From: CAVTWJ01 sp964525605
GTDB taxonomy: Bacteria; Oederibacteriota; Muellerivitia; Muellerivitales; Muellerivitaceae
Reading direction: 5' to 3'
DNA length: 64,000 nucleotides
Assembly (NCBI GenBank): GCA_964525605.1
Contig: CAZGKT010000003.1
Span: 1 to 64,000 of the forward strand
The notes beneath the pieces are model-generated. The model ran no database searches and had not been told where the DNA came from. It worked only from the letters and a program-made list of their open reading frames with translations. Positions 14,510 through 22,115 of the stretch are shown here, in pieces. Position numbers and translations under genes: made by a program. The stretch's first letter is position 1. Every line of letters starts with the position of its first letter.

Positions 14510-16891
14510 TCATTTTTTTGGCTCCCCGGCGATCGTTGTTTCGGCCGACTCTTTTTCATGGTCGAGAACCGCGCGGACGCGCTTCGCCAGGGTCACATTG
14601 GAAAAGGGTTTTTGAATCAAGTGGATGGAAGGGATGATGGTGCCCTGTTTGGTCAAGACCTCCAGCGGATAACCCGACATGAAAAGAACCGCGATGTTCG
14701 GCCGACTGCGCTTCAACTCTTCCGCCAACAGCTTGCCGTTCATCTTGGGCATGACCGTGTCGGTGAGCAAAAGCTGAATCGTGTCCTTGAAGTTCAACGC
14801 GGCCTGGAGCGCCTCGATGCCGTTGCCGGCCTGCAGGACGTGGTAACCGTATTTTTCCAGCGACCGCACCATGATTTTGCGGAGCGGCTCTTCATCCTCC
14901 GCGACCAGGATCGTTTCCGTCCCGTGGACGGGTGAGGAGACCTCGGCTTCCTGGGCGTCCGTGGCGGCCTCTGACCCGATGGCCGGGAAATAGATCGAAA
15001 AGGTGGTGCCCAACCCGGGGGTGCTGTAGAGCCAGATGTATCCTTCCCATTGGTTTACGATTCCCCAAACGGTCGCTAATCCAAGCCCCGTTCCTTTATC
15101 CCCCTTCGTGGTGAAAAACGGCTCGAATAGGTGGTCCTGGGTATCCAGGTCGATGCCCGTGCCGGTGTCGGTGACCGTCAAGCCCACGTAGGAACCCGGA
15201 GGAATACTGAGTCCCTTGACCTCCAGGGGCTCGGCTGTTTCAACGCTTTTGGTGGCGACGACCAGTTTTCCGCCGTTGGGCATGGCGTCCCGGGCGTTCA
15301 AAACCAGGTTGAGCATGATCTGCTGAATTTGGCCCGGATCGGATTGGATCCATTTCAGGTTTTTATCCTGGACGAAGTTGAAATCGATCGAAGCGTCAAT
15401 CAGACGTTTGAACATCTTGCACATATCCGAGCCCAGCTCGTTCAAATTGACCAGTTGGGGCTGGGAGATCTGCTTTTTCCCAAAGGCAAGCAACTGGTGC
15501 GTCAATTGAGCGCCTTGGTGGACGGCTTTCTTGATTTCTTCCACTTCCTCCTGATGGGGGTCGCCCGGCGGCAGGGCGTCCCCGAGAAAATCGCTGTTAC
15601 CCTCGATGACGTTCAGGAGATTGTTGAAATCGTGGGCCACGCCCCCGGCCAGCCGCCCGATGGCGTCCATTTTTTGGGACAACTGCAGTTGCTCCTCGTT
15701 TTTTCTCAAGGCTTCCTGCGTGCTTTTGCGCTCGGTAATATCCCGGGAGATGTTGGAGATGCCGACGATTTTTCCCTTGGCGTCCTTGATGGGCGACACG
15801 GTGACAGCCACTTCGATGAGGGAGCCGTTTCTTTTCAGCATCTCCGTCTCGTAATTCGAAATGTTTTCCTCTTTCGTGGCCAGTTCTCTCAGTTTTTCCA
15901 TTTCCTCCTTGCGGTTGGCGGGAACGAGCAGGGAGGTGTTTTCCCCCAGGATCTCCTCCAGATGGTATCCGAGCATCAATTCGGCGCCCCGGTTCCAACT
16001 CAAAATTCGCCCTTCCAGGTCGCTTCCGAAAACGGCGTCGGTGGTCTGCTGCAAAATGGCCGCCAATTGGGCCTGAACCGCTTCCGCTTTCCGGCGTTCG
16101 GTGATGTCCAGCGCCATGCCCATGATTCCCAGCTGGGTTCCTTTTTCGTCCTTCATGGGGGTGACATACCACTCGCACTGGATGGTTTTGCCGTCCTTGC
16201 GGCGGTGTTCGGAAACCTCGCCCTGAATCGTCCGGTCGCCTTTTTGAAGGCGTTCAAAACTGGCTTCCGTGCGGGACAAATCGGAAGGCGGGAGGAAGTT
16301 GTCTTCCAGTTTTTTGCCTTCCACTTCCTTGAAAAAATAGCCGAAGGTGCGTTCGGCCGCCGGATTCCAGTAGGTGAAGTGGCCGTTCGCGTCCGCGAGG
16401 ACGCAGGCGATGGGCATGCACTCCATCTGCAGTTGGAATCGCTTCAATAGCTGGTCCCTCTCGAGGGAAAGCTTGTCTTTGACGCTCAGGGCCCTTTCGA
16501 CATCGGTGACGTCGCGGGCGATGACGGCGATACGGTTGATTTTGCCCGAATTGTCCTTGATCGGGGAAATGGAGAGCGAAAGGAGGACTTCGTTTTCTTG
16601 CTTGGTCTTGCGTACGGCAATGTGGTTGGAAATCACTTCCCCTTTTTTGATTCGATCCAAAAGCTTCAGGTATTCGGGCTTCTGGCCGGGTGGAACGATC
16701 AAGGAAAGATTCTTGCCGATGGCTTCTTTCGCCGTGAATCCGAAAATCCGCTGGGCGCCGTCATTCCAAGTCAAAATTTCATCGGTGAGAGAATAGGAGT
16801 AAATCGCGTCAGTGGAGGATTCGACAATGGAGGCCAGACGGGACGCTTCCGCCTCGGCGGTTTTATTATTCATGAGATTCTGCGGGGCCAT
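14510..16891 (-). CDS. PAS-type hybrid sensor histidine kinase
   Basis: A 793-residue soluble kinase: three PAS domains (about 15-130, 150-272, 280-395), HisKA with H-box GGVAHDFNN, HATPase_c with NLVLNARDAMP, DTGTGID and GTGLGL, and a C-terminal receiver (about 655-780, acceptor in LLLTDTVMPKMNG). No membrane segment is present, so it senses a cytoplasmic signal such as redox or a ligand. The ATG at 16891 follows GAGAGG. The frame is open up to 17170, but that part contains the predicted promoter P5, so the shorter form is chosen. It forms an operon with the receiver at 14035-14448. Confidence 0.92.
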   Translation of the reverse strand: MAPQNLMNNKTAEAEASRLASIVESSTDAIYSYSLTDEILTWNDGAQRIFGFTAKEAIGKNLSLIVPPGQKPEYLKLLDRIKKGEVISNHIAVRKTKQENEVLLSLSISPIKDNSGKINRIAVIARDVTDVERALSVKDKLSLERDQLLKRFQLQMECMPIACVLADANGHFTYWNPAAERTFGYFFKEVEGKKLEDNFLPPSDLSRTEASFERLQKGDRTIQGEVSEHRRKDGKTIQCEWYVTPMKDEKGTQLGIMGMALDITERRKAEAVQAQLAAILQQTTDAVFGSDLEGRILSWNRGAELMLGYHLEEILGENTSLLVPANRKEEMEKLRELATKEENISNYETEMLKRNGSLIEVAVTVSPIKDAKGKIVGISNISRDITERKSTQEALRKNEEQLQLSQKMDAIGRLAGGVAHDFNNLLNVIEGNSDFLGDALPPGDPHQEEVEEIKKAVHQGAQLTHQLLAFGKKQISQPQLVNLNELGSDMCKMFKRLIDASIDFNFVQDKNLKWIQSDPGQIQQIMLNLVLNARDAMPNGGKLVVATKSVETAEPLEVKGLSIPPGSYVGLTVTDTGTGIDLDTQDHLFEPFFTTKGDKGTGLGLATVWGIVNQWEGYIWLYSTPGLGTTFSIYFPAIGSEAATDAQEAEVSSPVHGTETILVAEDEEPLRKIMVRSLEKYGYHVLQAGNGIEALQAALNFKDTIQLLLTDTVMPKMNGKLLAEELKRSRPNIAVLFMSGYPLEVLTKQGTIIPSIHLIQKPFSNVTLAKRVRAVLDHEKESAETTIAGEPKK

Positions 16892-17023
16892 AAAACCTCT
16901 CAGGTGGGGTGGATCATCCGAAGCCCCGGTCGAAAAGGGCGTTCGGGTGGGCGTTGGTGCGGAAGAATACGTGAAACGATAGGGAACTGCCCGTATCGTT
17001 TTCACGTTGATTGCCGAAAAGAA

Positions 17024-17039
17024 AAGCAAGAAACGAGCC
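17024..17039 (-). promoter_or_regulatory. Sigma-54 promoter P5
   Basis: Minus strand GGCTCGTTTCTTGCTT: GG at 17039-17038, GC at 17027-17026, spacing 10. Predicted start near 17014 for the kinase gene (ATG 16891), leaving a 122-base leader. Confidence 0.75.
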
Positions 17040-17100
17040 GTCCGGAGAATAGGACGCAGACGTCGATTGGGAACCCGATTGTTGTTTCTATCCCCGGTAA

Positions 17101-17140
17101 GAATCGATTTGAGATTTTTATAACGATCATTTTGATCGTT
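17101..17140. promoter_or_regulatory. Shared upstream activator element U5
   Basis: GAATCGATTTGAGA, a spacer, then a perfect inverted repeat AACGATCA-TTT-TGATCGTT (17122-17140). The ATC triplets are 23 bp apart. It lies between divergent promoters P5 (about 90-125 bp away) and P6 (about 120-155 bp away) and may serve both. Confidence 0.65.
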
Positions 17141-17231
17141 AGCGCAAAAGAGGCCATTTCGCCCCTTCATGAAAACCGATTTTCGCGCAAGCGGGCGGGA
17201 ACTCTCCGCCGCTTCCCCGCGAAAGAACCGG

Positions 17232-17247
17232 GGTATGGAACTTGCTT
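17232..17247 (+). promoter_or_regulatory. Sigma-54 promoter P6
   Basis: GGTATGGAACTTGCTT: GG at 17232-17233, GC at 17244-17245, spacing 10. Predicted start near 17257, about 60 bases before the GlsB-type gene. Confidence 0.78.
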
Positions 17248-17318
17248 TATTGCCAGGGACAAATGAAAAGACCTCATGAATTTCAGATGAGGAAATCCGG
17301 AGAAGAAAGCGGGTCTCT

Positions 17319-17594
17319 GTGGTGAACCTGATGCCTTTGCCGGATTACGTATGGCTTTTAGTTCTCGGCGGCTGCTTGGGGTGGTTGGTGAATGTTTGGG
17401 TCAAGGGTTCGGGATTGGGCCTGCTGGGCGACATATCGGTCGGTGTGATCGGGTCGTTTATAGGGGGTTTTGTGTCCCACCAAATGGGTTTTGAGATTTA
17501 CGGGTTTTGGGAAGTCCTGGGAATGTCATTGATGGGGGCGGTCTTTCTGCTGGTGCCCTACCGGGTATTTTTACCCGGCAAACAAATCGCTTAG
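17319..17594 (+). CDS. GlsB/YeaQ/YmgE-family membrane protein
   Basis: A protein of 87-91 residues. Three hydrophobic Gly-rich helices with GWLVNVWVKGSGLGLLGD and VGVIGSFIGGFV match the GlsB/YeaQ (transglycosylase-associated) family, small inner-membrane proteins linked to stress. Starts at GTG 17319, GTG 17322 or ATG 17331 are possible and none has a strong ribosome site. It is the first gene after P6. A paralogue lies at 23497-23754, also directly behind a sigma-54-type promoter. Confidence 0.88.
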   Translation: MVNLMPLPDYVWLLVLGGCLGWLVNVWVKGSGLGLLGDISVGVIGSFIGGFVSHQMGFEIYGFWEVLGMSLMGAVFLLVPYRVFLPGKQIA

Positions 17595-17629
17595 TCGACC
17601 GGAAAACATTTCCGGGGAAAAGAGGAAAC

Positions 17630-18133
17630 GTGTTTTCGAAATTACGAAGTGGGTTGTCGCTGGGTTTGGCGTTGGCGGGATTATTTTTAACGCCCCTGGC
17701 CGCGCGCGCGGACGAGGATTTTCATCCCACCCGGGATGGGGGCAATTTCGGCCTGGGTGTGGAATTGGGCGATCCCGGAAACTGGGGAATTACCGGAAAA
17801 CTTTGGATCGATTCGGTGAACGCCCTCCAGCCTGCCGTGAAGTTCAACGACGGGGGACCCGCCATCCTTCAGCTGGATTATCTTTGGCACAACTTCGACA
17901 TCATCCGCTTAGACCGCGGCGGTTTACCCTTTTATATCGGTTTGGGCGTGAACGCGGTCTTGACCGACTCGGTCCAGTTCGCGGGCCGGATCCCGGTCGG
18001 GATTTCCTACATCTTCGACAAGCGGAATTTCCCGGTGGATATTTACTTCCAGCTTGTTCCGACGCTTTGGATCAACAGCAGCATCGTGACGCTGGATCTT
18101 TATCCGGAAATTGGCGCGCATCTTTATCTATAA
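17630..18133 (+). CDS. Outer-membrane beta-barrel-like protein
   Basis: A 167-residue protein from a GTG at 17630 with AAGAGGAAA just upstream. It has a signal peptide (about 1-24, ending AARA-DED). Alternating strands such as FGLGVELGDPGNWGITGKLW, FYIGLGVNAVL and VGISYIFD end in GAHLYL. It reads as a small beta-barrel like those of unknown function seen beside other envelope-stress genes. It lies 35 bases after the GlsB gene and probably shares transcript P6. Confidence 0.75.
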   Translation: MFSKLRSGLSLGLALAGLFLTPLAARADEDFHPTRDGGNFGLGVELGDPGNWGITGKLWIDSVNALQPAVKFNDGGPAILQLDYLWHNFDIIRLDRGGLPFYIGLGVNAVLTDSVQFAGRIPVGISYIFDKRNFPVDIYFQLVPTLWINSSIVTLDLYPEIGAHLYL

Positions 18134-18278
18134 GAGGGCCGGGAAGGTGAAGGTTTTGTTTTCTCCATCCGGGTTCGCGAGGGCCTGCATCAGGCGGTCA
18201 ACCGATGAAGGGAAAATGGATTGAGGAGAAGCCGGGTGGGTTGGGTCGGAAAATAAAAGCAGAAAGAAATGAGTAGAA
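18134..18278 (+). other. Intergenic gap, nothing clear
   Basis: 145 bases. No sigma-54 site and no terminator with a T run is seen, so the downstream genes may still be read from P6. Confidence 0.4.
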
Positions 18279-18836
18279 ATGAAAAAGGTTACATTAACGT
18301 TGGGATGTTTGGCTTGGTTGGTGATGGGAAGTTCGCTCGCCATCGCGCAGGAAAGCGGAACCGGCGGGTCCGGTGTACGGCTCGGGGTGGAAGGCGGAAT
18401 CAACCTCGCCAACCTGAACGGGGCGAACGTGAATGATGAGGTCGGTTCGAGACTGGGGTTTGTGGGAGGCGCCTTTTTGGGGTTACCCCTGGGTCCAACC
18501 CTTTCGCTCCAACCCGAGATTCTTTATTCCCAGAAGGGCGGGAAATACAACGGAAACCCCTATGAATTGGATTACTGGGAAGTTCCGATCCTGTTGGATG
18601 TCACCTTGGTGGGGCCGCTCGCCATTCTCTTGGGGCCTTCCTTCTCCCTTACCGCCGCGAACAACGGCATCTCAAACCTCAATGATTCGGATGTCGGCCT
18701 GGTGGGCGGCGCCCAGTTGACCTTTGACCGGTTTCTCGTCAGCGGCCGTTATGAAATCGGCCTCACGAACGTCACCAACAACCAAAGCATTCAAAACGGC
18801 ACCTTTACCTTCATGGTCGGCTTTTCCTTTATTTAA
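18279..18836 (+). CDS. PorT-like outer-membrane beta-barrel protein
   Basis: A 185-residue protein with a signal peptide (residues 1-23, ending AIA-QE). VRLGVEGGINLANLNG, then GAFLGLPLGPTLSLQPEILY and a final strand FTFMVGFSFI fit the porin-family/PorT-like (outer-membrane beta-barrel) group common in Bacteroidota and related phyla. No specific substrate. It lies before the dismutase gene. Confidence 0.82.
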   Translation: MKKVTLTLGCLAWLVMGSSLAIAQESGTGGSGVRLGVEGGINLANLNGANVNDEVGSRLGFVGGAFLGLPLGPTLSLQPEILYSQKGGKYNGNPYELDYWEVPILLDVTLVGPLAILLGPSFSLTAANNGISNLNDSDVGLVGGAQLTFDRFLVSGRYEIGLTNVTNNQSIQNGTFTFMVGFSFI

Positions 18837-18861
18837 CCCGTTCATATTAGGAGGGAACGAT

Positions 18862-19470
18862 ATGTCATACCGAGGTCAAAATTACAGCCGATTGCTGGGA
18901 ATGCCGGGATTCACGGATGAATCGATGAATATCCATTTCAAGCTTTATGAAGGCTACGTCGGGCATTTCAACGAGATGATCGACATCCTGAATGGGACCG
19001 ACCGGGACAACCCGGCCTATGACGCCATCAAGGAAAAGTTCGCCTGGGATTTCAACGGCGTGCGGCTCCACGAGGCCTATTTCGGGAACTTGACCAAGGA
19101 TTACAAGGCGCTGAACCCCGATTCGGGGTTGGCGCGCGAGATGGTCAAGACCTATGGTTCCCTGGAATCCTGGGCGAATGACTTTTGGGAAGTTTCCTCC
19201 ACCCGGGGCGCCGGCTGGGCGGTATTGGCCTGGGACCCGGAAGGCAAAAGTCTGATCAATCTATGGATCAAAGGACACGAGGTGGGAACCCTGTTCTACT
19301 GCGTTTCCCTCCTGGTCAATGATTGTTTTGATCACGCCTACATGACGGATTACGGCGACGACCGGTCGGACTATGCCGAGGCTTTCTTGAAGGTGATCGA
19401 TTGGGTGGAAGTGCAAAAAAGGTTCGACTCCGTCGTCCAGCTTTCCCGGGAAGCGGAGTACGCCCTATGA
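18862..19470 (+). CDS. Fe/Mn-family superoxide dismutase
   Basis: A 202-residue protein from the ATG at 18862 (AGGAGGG upstream). All four metal ligands are in place: His in NIHFKLYEGYV, His in GVRLHEAYFGNL, and Asp and His in DCFDHAYMTDYG. GAGWAVLAWD also matches. The classic HHxxHH stretch after the first ligand is absent, and INLWIKGHEVG replaces the usual Gln region. This matches a known divergent bacterial subfamily rather than typical SodA/SodB. It should convert superoxide to peroxide and oxygen in the cytoplasm, as no signal peptide is seen. The stop overlaps the next start by ATGA. Confidence 0.88.
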   Translation: MSYRGQNYSRLLGMPGFTDESMNIHFKLYEGYVGHFNEMIDILNGTDRDNPAYDAIKEKFAWDFNGVRLHEAYFGNLTKDYKALNPDSGLAREMVKTYGSLESWANDFWEVSSTRGAGWAVLAWDPEGKSLINLWIKGHEVGTLFYCVSLLVNDCFDHAYMTDYGDDRSDYAEAFLKVIDWVEVQKRFDSVVQLSREAEYAL

Positions 19471-19691
19471 AGAAAAGCATCTCAAAAAAACGGGCCAAGT
19501 TTGATTTTCGAAGAAGGGTTTCGCCTCTGATTCCACCCCCTCGCGTGGGTTGGGCGGGAAACCCCGCGTTGGAACCGGGACGGTTGGAAGAGGTGGACAG
19601 TTATGACGCGGGAATGCTTTGGAAGGGACTGAATTCAGCCAAAGTCTTGGGAGTGTCTTTCTCGAGAAGCTGGCCCCACTGGTATTCCTGA
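19467..19691 (+). CDS. Small basic protein, unknown
   Basis: A 74-residue frame coupled to the dismutase stop by ATGA. The first 20 residues are strongly basic (MKKSISKKRAKFDFRRR), followed by a Pro/Gly stretch and an ending rich in Ser/Trp. No family recognised. Coupling and operon position support it as real, but it could be a chance frame. Confidence 0.4.
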   Translation: MKKSISKKRAKFDFRRRVSPLIPPPRVGWAGNPALEPGRLEEVDSYDAGMLWKGLNSAKVLGVSFSRSWPHWYS

Positions 19692-19714
19692 TTTTTTAAG
19701 AAAGGAAACAGCAA

Positions 19715-19972
19715 ATGATTTTAAATAAGTTTCCCCGGCGCAGGGCCCATTCGGGACACCCCCGGCCCGCGAATTGGAAATGCGAAATGATGCCCTCTGA
19801 TCCGAGTATCCTTGAAAAAAATTACTTTTACAACGCCCCCGCTGATCAGACGGAGATTTTATGGAAATGCCTGGGGTGCGGGCTCTTGAAGCCACGGAGT
19901 AGTTGGGGCTTGAGCCCCTGCCCCTCCTGCGGCGCGCCGGTTTCACAGTTCGTCCTGGTGGACGAGGATTAG
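19715..19972 (+). CDS. Zinc-ribbon protein, tandem copy 1
   Basis: An 85-residue protein with a C-terminal zinc ribbon: WKCLGCGLLKPRSSWGLSPC, then PSCGAP, giving CxxC and CxxC knuckles, and the end SQFVLVDED. The N-terminal half is basic. A paralogue follows after 19 bases. Small ribbon proteins of this kind have no set function; protein or nucleic-acid binding is possible. Confidence 0.72.
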   Translation: MILNKFPRRRAHSGHPRPANWKCEMMPSDPSILEKNYFYNAPADQTEILWKCLGCGLLKPRSSWGLSPCPSCGAPVSQFVLVDED

Positions 19973-19991
19973 GTAAAGAAGGAACAAACGA

Positions 19992-20249
19992 ATGATGTTC
20001 AACAAATTTTTATATCAAAAACGAATGTTGGAACAACTTCCGTTGGGAAATCGCAGAAGTGAAATGCTGGCCCTGGAAACTAAGGGGTTAGATAAGAATG
20101 AATTCAACCCCGTTCCCCAAGGGCAAAAACAGATTTTATGGAAATGCATGAAATGCGAAGAATTGAAACCGAGGGAAAACTGGGGATTTCATCCCTGCGT
20201 CTCCTGCGGCGCGCCGGTCTCGCAGTTCGTCCTCGTCGACGGGGATTAA
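19992..20249 (+). CDS. Zinc-ribbon protein, tandem copy 2
   Basis: An 85-residue paralogue of 19715-19972. WKCMKCEELKPRENWGFHPC and VSCGAPVSQFVLVDGD keep the CxxC/CxxC pattern and the end of copy 1, while the N-terminal half differs more. AAGGAAC precedes the ATG at 19992. This is a local tandem duplication. Function unknown. Confidence 0.75.
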   Translation: MMFNKFLYQKRMLEQLPLGNRRSEMLALETKGLDKNEFNPVPQGQKQILWKCMKCEELKPRENWGFHPCVSCGAPVSQFVLVDGD

Positions 20250-20260
20250 CTAAAAATGTT

Positions 20261-20369
20261 CACCGCCAAGTCGCCAAGGACGCCAAGAAAAGCAAAAAAC
20301 AGGGATTCAAAGTATTCCTTAACTCTAAATTTCTTGGTGGGTCTTGGCGAACTTTGCGTCTTGGCGGTA
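20261..20369. repeat. CCGCCAAG-type inverted-repeat element
   Basis: Left arm CACCGCCAAGTCGCCAAGG and right arm CGTCTTGGCGGT bound a 109-base imperfect inverted repeat. The same family occurs at 32576-32668, with degenerate relatives at 37469-37590 and 55977-56010. It is a dispersed intergenic repeat. Confidence 0.75.
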
Positions 20370-20429
20370 AAAGATAGATCTTGTTCATTTTTTGTCTGTT
20401 GTTTAAAAGAAAACTAAAGGAAGTGTCTC

Positions 20430-21065
20430 ATGAATCCAGTCAAAGGCGGGTTGATCGATAACGATGGAAGTAAGGTCGCCATATTTCCCCCGAAGCCCGG
20501 CATGGAAAATCACGATGGAAAGGGAAGTATCGGCCATCAGGCCGCGATCGATTCGGCTGAACATGAAATGAAGGATGCTTCCGTCTACCCGACCAAAAAC
20601 AACATTCCCGAGAAGGTTCGGGTTCAGATCGCGGGCCTGCTGCAGGGCCATTTGGTGAATTCGATCGACCTGACGCTCCAGGCCAAGCAGGCCCATTGGA
20701 ATGTGAAGGGGCCGAATTTCATCGCCTTGCACGAACTCTTCGACAAGATCACGGAGGAAGCGGAAGGCTTCGCGGACCTGATCGCGGAACGTATCGTCCA
20801 ACTGGGCGGGATCGCCATTGGAACCCTGGGCCCGGTGGATTTGAAATCAACCCTCCCGACCTATCCCCTGAAGATTTCCGGCGGCAAGGAGCATGTGGCA
20901 GCCTTGTCCCATTCGTTGGCTTCTTACGGCGAATCCATCCGCGCGGCCATCGCCCAGACGGCCGAACTGAACGACGCTGGCACGGCGGACATCCTCACCG
21001 AGATTTCCCGGGCCGCGGACAAGAACCTGTGGTTCGTGGAAGCCCACGCCCAGGCCAATGACTGA
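20430..21065 (+). CDS. dps: Dps-family ferritin-like DNA-protection protein
   Basis: A 211-residue protein. Residues 55-205 carry the Dps ferroxidase pattern: AKQAHWNVKGPNF, then H in ALHELFDKITEEAEGFADLIAE with the D and E ligands. Known Dps dodecamers store iron and protect DNA from peroxide. The N-terminal extension of about 55 residues is longer than usual and polar, possibly for DNA binding. AAAGGAAG precedes the ATG. It sits with the dismutase in what may be one operon from P6. Confidence 0.93.
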   Translation: MNPVKGGLIDNDGSKVAIFPPKPGMENHDGKGSIGHQAAIDSAEHEMKDASVYPTKNNIPEKVRVQIAGLLQGHLVNSIDLTLQAKQAHWNVKGPNFIALHELFDKITEEAEGFADLIAERIVQLGGIAIGTLGPVDLKSTLPTYPLKISGGKEHVAALSHSLASYGESIRAAIAQTAELNDAGTADILTEISRAADKNLWFVEAHAQAND

Positions 21066-21071
21066 CCGCCC

Positions 21072-21176
21072 ATGATCGCGCGTTTTATCAGGGGATTCCC
21101 CTTTACCGTTGAAAAGTGGATGTACAAGCTGGAACTTTGGCTGGATTGGATCGGCCGAAAAGGGACTAAAAGATGA
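21072..21176 (+). CDS. 34-residue ORF coupled to the pterin dehydratase gene
   Basis: An ATG at 21072 opens a 34-codon frame rich in Trp and basic residues (KWMYKLELWLDWIG). It ends in ATGA overlapping the start of the next gene. The overlap suggests a real leader or coupling peptide, but there is no strong ribosome site and no known family. Confidence 0.35.
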   Translation: MIARFIRGFPFTVEKWMYKLELWLDWIGRKGTKR

Positions 21177-21556
21177 GGGTAGGTCAATCTGTCATGATGG
21201 AATTGGATCTCGGATTGCAGAGGTGCAAACCTTGTCATAAAGGGGAAATACCCCTGGGGTCGGAATCCGTCCAGGGGTATTTATCCCAACTGCCGGGTTG
21301 GAAGCGCTCCGGAAAGCGGATCGCCCGAACCTATTCGTTTAAGGATTTTTACGAGACCATGAGTTTCGTCAACGCCGTGGCATATATCGCCAACGGGGAG
21401 GGCCACCACCCGGAACTGGAAGTGGGGTTTCAGACCTGCCGGGTGCGGTATTTCACCCATGAACTCGGGGGATTGACCGAAAACGACTTTATTTGCGCGG
21501 CGAAAATCGACGGGCTTTTGAAGGAAACCAAGGATGGGTTTTGGCCCGTCAACTAA
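21173..21556 (+). CDS. Pterin-4a-carbinolamine dehydratase (copy 1)
   Basis: A 127-residue protein. The FKDFYETMSFVNAVAYIA, GHHPELEV and RYFTHELGGLTENDF blocks are the PCD/DCoH signature, with the HHPE active-site histidines intact. It dehydrates 4a-hydroxytetrahydrobiopterin. No aromatic amino acid hydroxylase is in the window, so the true role here may differ. The start could be the ATG at 21173 or the later MMELDLG. A second copy is at 29382. Confidence 0.92.
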   Translation: MRVGQSVMMELDLGLQRCKPCHKGEIPLGSESVQGYLSQLPGWKRSGKRIARTYSFKDFYETMSFVNAVAYIANGEGHHPELEVGFQTCRVRYFTHELGGLTENDFICAAKIDGLLKETKDGFWPVN

Positions 21557-21568
21557 GGGGGAAAGTTC

Positions 21569-21726
21569 ATGTCCGAAGAAACCGATAAGGAAATTCCGTT
21601 GGAAAGTTTCGTCACGCGAGATCATTTGGAAACGGCCGCCTATTACAAGTGGATGAGCCGTGGATGTCCCCACGGGGATTCCCTGACCGATTGGGTCGAT
21701 GCCCATAAGGAATTGATTCAAGGAGC
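21569..21726 (+). CDS. DUF2934 protein, cut by the sequence gap
   Basis: A partial gene. ETAAYYKWMSRGCPHGDSLT and DWVDAHKELIQG match the DUF2934 family of small bacterial proteins. The frame runs into the N gap, so the C terminus is unknown. GGGGGAAAG precedes the ATG. Another DUF2934 protein is at 53126-53320. Confidence 0.72.
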
Positions 21727-21826
21727 NNNNNNNNNNNNNNNNNNNNNNNNNNNNNNNNNNNNNNNNNNNNNNNNNNNNNNNNNNNNNNNNNNNNNNNNNN
21801 NNNNNNNNNNNNNNNNNNNNNNNNNN
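21727..21826. other. Assembly gap (100 N)
   Basis: Exactly 100 N, a conventional gap size, so the true length is unknown and genes on either side may not be adjacent. Confidence 0.99.
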
Positions 21827-21924
21827 GCACGCTAATTTCATTAGAAATTAGCACAACCAAACCTCAGCCATTGCTTGGATGAATTTTTCAACCGCAAATC
21901 ACATCTTTCCAAATGAAAATTTGC

Positions 21925-22010
21925 CACAGATTCATTGGATTCATGTGATTTTAAAACAAAAAATATTTAAAACTGGTTCTTTGTCCATCCTATGTATCCC
22001 ATACATCTGT
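21925..22010. repeat. CACAGATTCAT-type inverted-repeat element
   Basis: Left arm CACAGATTCATTGGATTCAT and right arm CATCCTATGTATCCCATACA form an imperfect inverted repeat. The same family occurs at 53390-53477. The region 21827-22115 otherwise shows no gene; only a small hairpin GCTAATTTC-ATTA-GAAATTAGC is seen at its start. Confidence 0.7.
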
Positions 22011-22115
22011 CTCCTTTGGCCCTTTGGGCCAAAGAAACCGGGACTATACCACCTTCTTTGTATTCTTTGTTGATGGGTGGCATGTGGCCAAAATTTATCT
22101 TAGGGGAGTATTTCA

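Noticed and set aside
15131..16450. Plus-strand open frame of 439 codons
   Set aside because: Antisense to the PAS kinase, with no ribosome site and no recognisable protein.
20261..20369. Possible CRISPR array
   Set aside because: It is a single imperfect inverted repeat with no regular direct repeats or spacers. No CRISPR array was seen anywhere in the window.
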